From: Candidatus Dadabacteria bacterium
GTDB lineage: Bacteria; Desulfobacterota_D; UBA1144; Nemesobacterales; UBA2774
Assembly (NCBI GenBank): GCA_020027805.1
Contig: JAHKKQ010000206.1
Coordinates: 1 to 6,202 of the forward strand
Length of the DNA: 6,202 bases
Direction: 5' to 3'
Numbering within the stretch: the first letter of the stretch is position 1; the number at the start of each line of letters is the position of its first letter. A program made the translations under genes and the position numbers. The notes under the pieces are model-generated. The model saw only the letters and a program-made list of their open reading frames with translations, did no database searches and had not been told where the DNA came from. Shown piece by piece: positions 1-4,530 of the stretch.

Positions 1-165
1 GACCCGATGTTCACGAGGCTCGTCTTCCAGGCGCACCATCTGGATTTGGAATTCTACGACAAGTATTACACCGAAGGGGCGTACACCGACCTCCACAAGG
101 ACCACTTCAAACTCTGGCACCCGGAGATGAAGGACCCGTTCGGAGGGGAACGAAAAAAATCATAG
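1..165 (+). CDS. 3' end of an unrecognised protein (partial)
   Basis: Reading frame 1 is open from the window edge to a TAG at 163-165, giving 54 C-terminal residues. The start lies outside the window. The peptide is rich in aromatic residues, His and Asp: it begins DPMFTRLVFQAHHLDLEFYD, contains two further His-bearing stretches (LHKDHFKLWH), and ends in a basic GERKKS tail. There is no membrane segment or repeat. Codon use (AGG, CTC, TTC, GAC) matches the other genes, so it is a genuine gene end. I do not recognise the family and assign no function. It converges on the DUF4189 gene with 41 nt between the two stop codons, and a palindromic repeat overlaps its stop. Confidence 0.7.
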   Translation, partial: DPMFTRLVFQAHHLDLEFYDKYYTEGAYTDLHKDHFKLWHPEMKDPFGGERKKS

Positions 166-190
166 ATTTCTCGTATGCACTCGAAATGAC
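164..190 (-). repeat. Imperfect palindrome, GTCATTTCGAG family, copy 1
   Basis: Read on the minus strand this is GTCATTTCGAG, six bases, then CGAGAAATCT. The same two arms, separated by seven bases, recur in plus orientation at 1595-1622. The arms pair as ATTTC/GAAAT with an inner G-C pair, interrupted by GA opposite GA. The element lies between two convergent genes and overlaps the TAG of the upstream gene by two bases, so it could act as a bidirectional transcript end, although no T-run follows. I recall similar GTCATTTCGA...GAGAAAT palindromes as dispersed intergenic repeats in many environmental bacteria. Confidence 0.65.
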
Positions 191-206
191 AGCAAAGGTA
201 TCCGCC

Positions 207-632
207 CTACTCCGTCACAGCGTTACTCGTGCAGACCCAGCGGACGACCTTGCAGTTGCCGGTCATTTCCAGACACGATTCCATCGCATAGAGCGCGGCG
301 TACAGAATGTCGATCCCCCAGCCGCTCCCGTAGGCGTTGTCCCCGACCGCGAGCGCCCCGCAGGCGTTATGGAACCACACGATCGCCTGGCAATCGCCGC
401 TGCCCGCATTCTTTTCGCATTCGTTTATTGCCCTTCTCTCGGCAGCCGCCCGGTTGGCATAGTCGAAGCTGTACCCGTGGGCGGCAGTGGTCGGCGAGAA
501 AGCAATAGCGCCGTAGAGGTCCGCCTGCACCACTATTTCCTCTTCCCAGGCTGAAGCCGTATATCCATCAGTCGAGCTAAAGAGGCACAATGTTGACATT
601 AATATCAGTGATGATAGTAGTTTGCGATGCAT
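207..632 (-). CDS. Secreted DUF4189-domain protein
   Basis: This encodes 141 residues from the ATG at 630-632. That start has a strong Shine-Dalgarno (AGGAGG, nine bases upstream). The frame stays open to an ATG at 662 that would add ten residues, but that would place the ribosome site inside the gene and put charged residues before the signal peptide. The N-terminus is a Sec signal peptide: basic HRK, a hydrophobic stretch LLSSLILMSTLCLF, and a likely cut after TASA near residue 28. A Cys lies in this stretch but there is no lipobox. Residues about 40-136 match DUF4189: YGAIAFSP, then RAAAERRAI, VWFHNACGALAVGD and RWVCTS. Six mature cysteines (72, 81, 91, 120, 127, 134) could form three disulfides, so a periplasmic or secreted location is likely. 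The biochemical role of DUF4189 is not established. The CYTH gene lies 142 nt upstream on the same strand. Confidence 0.9.
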   Translation of the reverse strand: MHRKLLSSLILMSTLCLFSSTDGYTASAWEEEIVVQADLYGAIAFSPTTAAHGYSFDYANRAAAERRAINECEKNAGSGDCQAIVWFHNACGALAVGDNAYGSGWGIDILYAALYAMESCLEMTGNCKVVRWVCTSNAVTE

Positions 633-641
633 GGCTGATAT

Positions 642-647
642 CCTCCT
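642..647 (-). promoter_or_regulatory. Ribosome binding site of the DUF4189 gene
   Basis: The minus strand reads AAGGAGGA, ending nine bases before the ATG at 632. This is the strongest Shine-Dalgarno in the window and decides the start in favour of the shorter reading. Confidence 0.85.
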
Positions 648-698
648 TGAAATAAGATTCAAGCCTCTGAAAGGATAAGCCTAATACAACTTCAACTG

Positions 699-727
699 AT
701 TATAATATTAAAAGGACCGGGTATCCA
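699..727 (-). promoter_or_regulatory. Candidate sigma70-type promoter for the DUF4189 gene
   Basis: The minus strand carries TGGATA (722-727, 4 of 6 matches to the -35 consensus), a 17-base spacer, and a perfect TATAAT (699-704). Transcription would begin near 692, giving a leader of about 60 nt before the ATG at 632. It lies in the 142-nt gap after the CYTH gene, where no terminator hairpin is visible, so read-through from the CYTH gene is also possible. The -10 box is good, but the region is AT-rich and the call rests on consensus matching only. Confidence 0.4.
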
Positions 728-774
728 GAGGAAATGAGCAAAATTCTCCGCGCGTCGAAGGATTTCAGGCCGAG

Positions 775-1245
775 TTAATCGATGGGCTTCCCGTAAAGAG
801 ACAGACTCTTGTTAGCGTACCTCTTGTCGTCTGTGACCTCCCTGCCGAACCAGTCGGGGAGAGTGAAGCGGGCGCTATCCTCCTCGGATGCAAATTCCAC
901 CTCGGCGACGACGAGCCCATCGAGCGAGCCCGAATAAACGTCGAGCTCGATTACGAGTCCGCCGTAGGGTATCTCGTACCGCGTCTTGCCGATCCTCTTC
1001 CCCCCCGTGAGCGGCCAGAGGGAGCGAAACGCCTTCTCCCCGATCTCGACCTCGGCCTCTTTCCTGCTGAGTCCCCTCCCCGACTTCGCGGTCTCGTAAT
1101 ACTTAGTCCCCTTCCGGCGTATCCTGATCTCGGTGCCGTCGTCGGTGACCGCGAGGTAGCCCTGGGATATTTCGCTCGCGGGGAAGCTATCCAGCCCCTC
1201 CGGCATCTCCTTCACGAGGAACTTCCTCTCTATCTCGTTCGTCAT
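775..1245 (-). CDS. CYTH-domain triphosphate tunnel metalloenzyme (probable inorganic triphosphatase)
   Basis: This is a 156-residue cytosolic protein consisting of one complete CYTH domain, the usual length of stand-alone bacterial members. The signature ExExK is at residues 4-8 (EIERK). Other tunnel residues follow in the expected order: R41/R43 in RIRRKG, K54 in TAKSG, E63/E65/E67 in KEAEVEI, K84/R85 and K87/R89, E100/D102 in IELDVY, E115/E117 in VAEVEF, and K141 and K146 in the closing DDKRYANKSL. No key residue appears lost, so it is probably active. Characterised short bacterial relatives mainly hydrolyse tripolyphosphate with Mg or Mn; adenylate cyclase or thiamine-triphosphatase activity is less likely but cannot be excluded from sequence. 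The ATG at 1243-1245 has only a weak GAG upstream. The ParA-CHAD pair lies upstream on the same strand, beyond a 539-nt repeat-filled gap. Confidence 0.93.
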   Translation of the reverse strand: MTNEIERKFLVKEMPEGLDSFPASEISQGYLAVTDDGTEIRIRRKGTKYYETAKSGRGLSRKEAEVEIGEKAFRSLWPLTGGKRIGKTRYEIPYGGLVIELDVYSGSLDGLVVAEVEFASEEDSARFTLPDWFGREVTDDKRYANKSLSLYGKPID

Positions 1246-1270
1246 TTGGGTAATCTCATATTTTTATTTT

Positions 1271-1469
1271 TGTCATTCCCGAATAACGATTGTAAGCGAG
1301 CAACGGATTCGAGCAAACGAGGATCCGGTCGCTGCCGGATGAATACAAATCTGCTTATGTCCTTGGTATGCTCTATTAGAACCGAAATAAATCGGTCGCA
1401 CTCAGCCGATTGCAAATACGTTTCATTATCTGGGCACCCTAGCAGCACAAACCAAAATAAATCGGGAAT
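1271..1469. repeat. About 200-bp segment bounded by inverted GTCATTCCCGA-type arms
   Basis: The left arm TGTCATTCCCGA (1271-1282) is identical to the left arm of the perfect palindrome at 1696-1707. A degenerate right arm TCGGGAAT lies at 1462-1469. Inside are an ATCCGG-6 nt-CCGGAT hairpin (1323-1340) and AACCGAAATAAATCGG at 1380-1395, repeated with one mismatch at 1450-1465. The first of those copies contains an ACCGA/TCGGT dyad (1381-1396). The segment could be a small non-autonomous element, or two independent half-copies of the same palindrome family. I see no target-site duplication. Confidence 0.35.
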
Positions 1470-1496
1470 CAGGCCTTTACAATTAGTAAAACAATC

Positions 1497-1573
1497 GCGC
1501 CAGGGATGGCGCTCCTACAAAAAAAGAACCAATACGTCGACGTCGTAGGAGCGGCTTCCAGCCGCGACCCTAC
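1497..1573. repeat. REP doublet (REPIN/BIME-like) with GTAG heads
   Basis: Two hairpins face each other. The first is GCGCC-6 nt-GGCGC (1497-1512), leading into GCTCCTAC (1511-1518). The second starts with GTAGGAGC (1545-1552) and contains GCGGCT-TCC-AGCCGC (1551-1565). GCTCCTAC and GTAGGAGC are exact reverse complements. An outer GTAGG (1545-1549) can also pair with CCTAC (1569-1573). A GTAG tetranucleotide at the foot of a GC-rich hairpin is the hallmark of REP elements mobilised by RAYT (TnpA-REP) transposases, and GTAGGAGCGG-type heads are well known in Pseudomonas. No RAYT gene lies in this window. Confidence 0.65.
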
Positions 1574-1594
1574 TCTCTTGTCCCCTCTTACCCT

Positions 1595-1622
1595 GTCATT
1601 TCGAGGCAACGCCGAGAAATCT
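1595..1622 (+). repeat. Imperfect palindrome, GTCATTTCGAG family, copy 2
   Basis: It reads GTCATTTCGAG, seven bases, CGAGAAATCT. Both arms are identical to copy 1 at 164-190, which has the opposite orientation and a six-base centre. ATTTC (1598-1602) pairs with GAAAT (1616-1620), and GGC with GCC across an AAC loop. GA faces GA in between, so tandem sheared G-A pairs could form. Confidence 0.65.
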
Positions 1623-1642
1623 GTCTTTTGCCTTTTTTACTT

Positions 1643-1680
1643 CCCTCTCCCCATCGTGTGGGAGAGGGTCAGGGTGAGGG
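1643..1680 (+). repeat. CCCTCTCCC/GGGAGAGGG hairpin repeat
   Basis: A perfect 9-bp inverted repeat, CCCTCTCCC (1643-1651) and GGGAGAGGG (1660-1668), encloses an 8-base loop and is followed by TCAGGGTGAGGG (1669-1680). I recall this arrangement, including the trailing GGGTGAGGG, as a widespread intergenic repeat in proteobacterial genomes. No T-run follows on either strand, so it is not a standard intrinsic terminator. Confidence 0.6.
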
Positions 1681-1695
1681 GGTACCTTAATTCCC

Positions 1696-1725
1696 TGTCA
1701 TTCCCGATCGGATTCGGGAATGACA
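1696..1725. repeat. Perfect 12-bp inverted repeat, GTCATTCCCGA family
   Basis: TGTCATTCCCGA (1696-1707) is exactly complementary to TCGGGAATGACA (1714-1725) around a six-base TCGGAT loop. It is the most stable hairpin in the window. It lies 60 nt beyond the ParA stop and could cap that transcript's 3' end, although no T-run follows. The left arm recurs at 1271-1282. Confidence 0.7.
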
Positions 1726-1784
1726 ACAAAAAGCGAGACAGCCGGAGTGCATTCTCTATCATCGCAACGTAAACATAAGCGGCC

Positions 1785-2546
1785 TCACCCCTCGGAGCCG
1801 CCCTTCCCTGTTATCCCCCTTATCTCCTCCCAGAGGTCGGCATAGATCCGGGCCGAATCCGATTGCGGGAGAAAGGCGGTTACGGGCTCCCTGTAGACGC
1901 CCATCCTCTCAATGTCGGAGCGGTAAGGTATGCGGGTCCTGAGTACGTTATGCCCGCCCGACTCTATCTTCTCCATAATCTCTCTATGCAGGCTCTTCTT
2001 CGACTCGACCATGGAGAAGAAAGCGTAGAGCCTGCCCGCGTCGTATTCCTTGTTCGTAAAAAAATCCAACAGCTTTTCGTAGGTCATGACGGAGAGCGTG
2101 GTCGGAATGAGCGGGACGAATATGTAATCGGCCGCGTTGAACACGTTCTCCGAGACGAGGGATATTCCGGGCGGGCAGTCGAGGAACAGATAATCGTACT
2201 CGTGCTCGATCTCACCGAAAATTTTGCGGAGGCGGAACTTGGAATTTTTCATCTCGTCGAGAGCCAGGTCGAGGTTCCGGTACGAGAGCTTGGAAGGCAG
2301 GAGGTCGAGGTTCGGGTAGTCGGTACCCTTTATGTTCTCGTCGATGAATCTGCCGCCCTTGATGAACTTGCTCGAATTGAAGTTCCGGGAGGCCTTGATC
2401 CTGAAATAATACGATGACGCGCCCTGAGGGTCGAGGTCGCATATGAGGGTCCGGCAGGTCCCGGCCGACGCCAGGTGAGCGAGGTTCACGGCGGCCGCCG
2501 TCTTGCCGACGCCGCCCTTCATGCTGTAGAGGGCTAACGTTATCAT
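1785..2546 (-). CDS. ParA/MinD-type ATPase without ParB (orphan ParA)
   Basis: This is a 253-residue cytosolic P-loop ATPase of the deviant Walker A family. The Walker A motif is KGGVGKT (residues 10-16), with both the signature lysine K10 and the P-loop lysine K15. Walker A' is CDLDPQG (36-42, D39). Walker B is YLFLDCPPG (119-127, D123). The C-terminal half is the usual ParA fold. Such proteins dimerise on ATP, bind DNA non-specifically and position a cargo whose partner stimulates hydrolysis. There is no N-terminal DNA-binding domain and no parB or parS in view, so plasmid or chromosome partition is not the obvious role. The start ATG (2544-2546) lacks a good Shine-Dalgarno and lies 12 nt after the original stop of the upstream CHAD gene (2559), which suggests co-transcription and coupled translation. 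CHAD is therefore the best candidate partner (inference). Confidence 0.9.
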   Translation of the reverse strand: MITLALYSMKGGVGKTAAAVNLAHLASAGTCRTLICDLDPQGASSYYFRIKASRNFNSSKFIKGGRFIDENIKGTDYPNLDLLPSKLSYRNLDLALDEMKNSKFRLRKIFGEIEHEYDYLFLDCPPGISLVSENVFNAADYIFVPLIPTTLSVMTYEKLLDFFTNKEYDAGRLYAFFSMVESKKSLHREIMEKIESGGHNVLRTRIPYRSDIERMGVYREPVTAFLPQSDSARIYADLWEEIRGITGKGGSEG

Positions 2547-2558
2547 AGGGTGAATACT

Positions 2559-2717
2559 CTAATTGCCGGAGAATAATTTATCAAACAGCTCCTTCATTTC
2601 CTCACCGGCGAACTCCCCGAACCTGCCGTGGAATTCGGACCTTATTTCCTTCTGCTTCACGTATAACTCCGATATGAGCCCGCCCGCGGCGGCGATGCTC
2701 TCCCTGCCTCCGCTTTT
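2559..2717 (-). pseudogene. Displaced C-terminal fragment of the CHAD gene (other frame)
   Basis: This frame, one base out of register with the CHAD gene above it, encodes 52 residues ending at TAG 2559-2561. The sequence includes ESIAAAGGLISELYVKQKE, then RSEFHGRFGEFAGEE, MKELFDKLFSGN. The helix with its small-residue AGGLISEL core, followed by RSEFHGRFGEFA, matches how I remember CHAD proteins ending (AlgrLvadLe...araeFaerFaaF). In contrast, the frame in use from 2713 onward is a basic, low-complexity tail. The fragment joins the main frame at an A5 run (plus-strand T at 2714-2718). Using this stop reduces the gap to ParA from 55 to 12 nt, as expected for an operon. Confidence 0.75.
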
Positions 2718-4014
2718 TCAGGTGTCTTATGACTTCCTTTATTTCGTCGGCCGGGAAGAGGGACTCGAAGAACTCGAGGTAATACCTGAGCTTCTTGCAC
2801 TCGATCCTGAGCGTGTGGAGGTCCCTGTCGGAAGAGCTCCCGTCTATGGCCTTTCCGAGCTTGAGAGCCTTCTTGTACCTTTTACGTATGCGTAATTTCG
2901 CGAGCCCTATAACCGGCTCGGCCGCGCCGGGCAGGGCGTCTCCGGGCGCTTCAGGCTCGTAGAGAAATTTTTCCCACGCCTCGATGCTCCGCCTGTATGA
3001 ATCGGAGGCGAGCTCAAGGGCGAATTCCCTATGAGCCTCCTCCCTCTCCCTTACGATGATATCGAACAGGGGGTCGAGACCCGCCCTCAACGCGGGCGGC
3101 AGCATTTCGGTGTACTCCTCCCTTCTCAAGAGATAGATATCGAGGTCCCGGAGCTCGTTTGATTTTTTGCCTATACCCGCGAACTCGGTCTTGAACTCCT
3201 CCTTCACGTTCTCGGGGAATATCCCCCTTATGAGGGTGAGGGCCGAGCGCGTCCTCCTCACGGCTACGCGGAAGTCGTGAAGGAATTCCGTATCTATGTC
3301 CTTCACTATCCCGTCCTCGTTCTTTCTCATCGTTTCGAGAAGGCTCCTTAGTATTATTTTGATGGCTTCCCCGGAAGGCATATCGGGAGTGAGTACGACG
3401 CTCACCTTGGAGGTATAGTCCCCCGCCTTCTTTCCCGACGCTCCGAGCGCGATAGACAATATGTTCCCCCCGGCGGGAGCGGGCCCGAGGGCTGAGATAT
3501 AGCGGGTCAAATTTTCAAACTCCCCGGCGTAACCCCTCACGGGGACCGCTTCGAGCAGGTGAATGACGGCCTTGTCCGCGTTATCGCCGTCGACCTCGAC
3601 ATCCTCGAAATTAATATGGGCCACGGTCTTCCCGTCTTCATTTTCAAGGTACAGGTGATTTACGAGGCTCTCGACGCCGACTACGGGCAATAGCGCCCTG
3701 ACGTCTATCACGGAGCGGAGGTTGTCTCTGAAGGGCCCCTCGGGCAGGTCCCGCCAGAATCTCGGCATGCCGCCGTACGCGGGGAGGTCCAGAGAGAGGC
3801 TCGAACCGTCGCCTGTATCCCGGAGAATCAGCCGGCCGTCTTCATTCGTAAGGAGGAGGCCCTTCTTGTAGAGCCTGTGGTCGTATGTGTCGAGGTAGAG
3901 CTGTTTCCTCTCGGCCCTTCGGTCCCCGGTCAGGGGGAGGCCGTTCTTCAATTGTCCGAGAACTTCGTCCCGTGTGCCCTCGTCTTCGAAAATAAAGTAT
4001 AGAGAATTATCCAA
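2602..4014 (-). CDS. CYTH-like/CHAD protein with frameshifted C-terminus
   Basis: As read, this is 470 residues from TTG 4012-4014. The frame is open to another TTG at 4092, but that stretch is AT-rich and lacks a ribosome site, whereas AGGG and GGAG precede 4014. The start remains uncertain because no ATG or GTG is suitable. Residues about 5-195 resemble a CYTH fold (YLDTYDHRLYKKGLLL, later KTVAHINFEDVEVD) but lack ExExK, so this domain is probably not catalytic. Residues about 205 onward form a CHAD domain of basic helices: H246 in LHDFRVAVRRTRS, R289/D290 in RDLDIYLLRR, a lysine- and arginine-rich helix (RIRKRYKKALKLG), and H400 in LHTLRIECKKLRYYLEFF. CHAD domains bind polyphosphate through such basic surfaces. 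After LKK (432-434) the reading becomes RRQGEHRRRGRAH..., which does not look like CHAD. The conserved QDxLG-type segment is absent and the true end lies in another frame. It may be a damaged gene or an assembly error. Confidence 0.85.
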   Translation of the reverse strand: MDNSLYFIFEDEGTRDEVLGQLKNGLPLTGDRRAERKQLYLDTYDHRLYKKGLLLTNEDGRLILRDTGDGSSLSLDLPAYGGMPRFWRDLPEGPFRDNLRSVIDVRALLPVVGVESLVNHLYLENEDGKTVAHINFEDVEVDGDNADKAVIHLLEAVPVRGYAGEFENLTRYISALGPAPAGGNILSIALGASGKKAGDYTSKVSVVLTPDMPSGEAIKIILRSLLETMRKNEDGIVKDIDTEFLHDFRVAVRRTRSALTLIRGIFPENVKEEFKTEFAGIGKKSNELRDLDIYLLRREEYTEMLPPALRAGLDPLFDIIVREREEAHREFALELASDSYRRSIEAWEKFLYEPEAPGDALPGAAEPVIGLAKLRIRKRYKKALKLGKAIDGSSSDRDLHTLRIECKKLRYYLEFFESLFPADEIKEVIRHLKKRRQGEHRRRGRAHIGVIREAEGNKVRIPRQVRGVRR

Positions 4015-4043
4015 TCGAGCCCTGTCTCCGCACAGTATCGTAA

Positions 4044-4063
4044 ACGCCCGTGTTGAAGGGCGT
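4044..4063 (-). other. Six-bp hairpin in the CHAD leader
   Basis: ACGCCC (4044-4049) and GGGCGT (4058-4063) pair around an eight-base loop. The hairpin lies between the two possible TTG starts (4092 and 4014). If the 4014 start is correct it is a leader hairpin about 30 nt upstream, with only three Ts after it, so it is a weak terminator at best. Confidence 0.35.
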
Positions 4064-4100
4064 ATAAACAGCTTTAAATAATTTAACCGCAATTCCGCGC

Positions 4101-4128
4101 GATGCCATTCATACGATGCAATTCATAT
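4101..4128 (-). repeat. 14-bp tandem direct repeat at the CHAD promoter
   Basis: On the minus strand, TATGAATTGCATCG is followed directly by TATGAATGGCATCG, with one mismatch in 14 bases (plus-strand copies start at 4115 and 4101). Each copy carries a TATGAA that could act as a -10 box. Two repeats in phase at 14-bp spacing could be an operator or a duplicated -10 region. Confidence 0.55.
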
Positions 4129-4150
4129 AATTTTTCAAGCTGAAAAACAA
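4122..4150 (-). promoter_or_regulatory. Candidate promoter for the CHAD-ParA pair
   Basis: The minus strand shows TTGTTT (4145-4150), a 17-base spacer and TATGAA (4122-4127). Transcription would start near 4115, about 100 nt before the TTG at 4014 or about 23 nt before the TTG at 4092. The -10 box lies in the first unit of the tandem repeat. Support is consensus matching only, in an AT-rich setting. Confidence 0.4.
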
Positions 4151-4327
4151 CCGGCCCCGCAGCGCCCGGACGGCAATATATACTAATTTACAACTCTATT
4201 GTTTAATTAGTGTGAATAGTTTATCCTTAAAATACATAAATTTTATAACTGAAAAGGGCGGATCCGATAAAAATAAGCCTGCGGAATTCGAGACAGTTAA
4301 AGTTCCCTCCGGACATTTCTTCAGTTC

Positions 4328-4358
4328 ATCCCTTTTTCTTTAAATCCCTTTTATTTAA
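4328..4358 (+). repeat. Pyrimidine-rich tandem repeat upstream of the radical SAM gene
   Basis: ATCCCTTTTTCTTTAA (4328-4343) is followed immediately by ATCCCTTTTATTTAA (4344-4358), and a third unit begins with ATCC. The unit length is 15-16 bp. It lies about 170 nt before the ATG at 4531. It could be a regulator site or simply a slippage product. Confidence 0.45.
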
Positions 4359-4530
4359 TCCATATGAGGCCATAAGGGGTCCAGTTTAACGTTTATGTGG
4401 TTTGGAATGGCCTGATTATCTTTATTTATTTTACTCTTCTGCGGATTTATATGCAGAGAGGATTTATCAGGCGGAGTCTCTTTCGACCCTGCTCGCCATA
4501 TCGACTGTTCTTTATAAATCACGAATTGAC

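Larger units (their letters stand above)
1246..1784. other. Intergenic region built from mixed short repeats
   Basis: These 539 bases between the CYTH and ParA genes hold no gene I can support. They contain, in order: a half-palindrome arm (1271-1282), an ATCCGG/CCGGAT hairpin (1323-1340), a 16-bp direct repeat with one mismatch (1380-1395 and 1450-1465), a REP doublet (1497-1573), a GTCATTTCGAG palindrome (1595-1622), a CCCTCTCCC hairpin (1643-1668) and a perfect 12-bp inverted repeat (1696-1725). Reading frames across it encode repeat-derived peptides. No terminator with a T-run follows the ParA stop. Confidence 0.75.
4094..4530. other. AT-rich divergent intergenic region
   Basis: These 437 bases separate the CHAD-ParA pair (minus) from the radical SAM gene (plus) and contain no supported gene. 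They are much AT-richer than the genes, apart from a GC-rich patch at 4151-4173. Visible are a 14-bp tandem repeat over a CHAD promoter candidate (4101-4128), an 8-bp palindrome CGGATCCG (4259-4266), and a pyrimidine-rich tandem repeat (4328-4358). Plus-strand promoter candidates are weak: TTGTTT-17-TATCCT (4199-4227) and TTGGAA-17-TTTATT (4402-4430). The radical SAM frame stays open back to TTG 4402, but that part does not look like protein. Confidence 0.6.

Noticed and set aside
585..590. Lipoprotein cysteine in the DUF4189 signal peptide
   Set aside because: The Cys is preceded by S-T-L, which does not fit a lipobox (it needs a small residue at -1), and it lies within the hydrophobic core.
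207..662. Longer DUF4189 gene starting at 662
   Set aside because: It would put a strong AGGAGG ribosome site inside the gene and add ten residues with two arginines before a well-formed signal peptide.
1242..1448. Small gene of 68 codons on the minus strand upstream of the CYTH gene
   Set aside because: It has a GTG start with no ribosome site, and its C-terminal half is translated from a dispersed palindromic repeat.
1643..1725. Intrinsic terminators for the ParA transcript
   Set aside because: The hairpins are strong but neither is followed by a T-run on the minus strand. They match dispersed repeats better.
1506..1772. Plus-strand reading frame of 88 codons
   Set aside because: It runs through the REP doublet and three other palindromes. 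Its peptide (including GFGNDNKK) is repeat-derived.
1246..1784. CRISPR array
   Set aside because: The repeats are of different families, palindromic and unevenly spaced, with no regular spacer pattern.
1863..2417. Plus-strand frame of 184 codons
   Set aside because: It is antisense to the ParA ATPase. The sense frame has all Walker motifs, and the antisense peptide has none.
2713..2721. Programmed -1 frameshift in the CHAD gene at the AAAAAG stretch
   Set aside because: A -1 slip leads to a frame that stops after about 19 codons and does not encode the CHAD ending. The CHAD-like ending needs a +1 shift, and family residues are also missing, so deletion or assembly error fits better.
4140..4530. 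Cobalamin riboswitch before the B12-dependent radical SAM gene
   Set aside because: I looked for the conserved B12-box core and the flanking paired elements and did not find them. The AAGCCTGCGG stretch near 4275 is only a superficial match.
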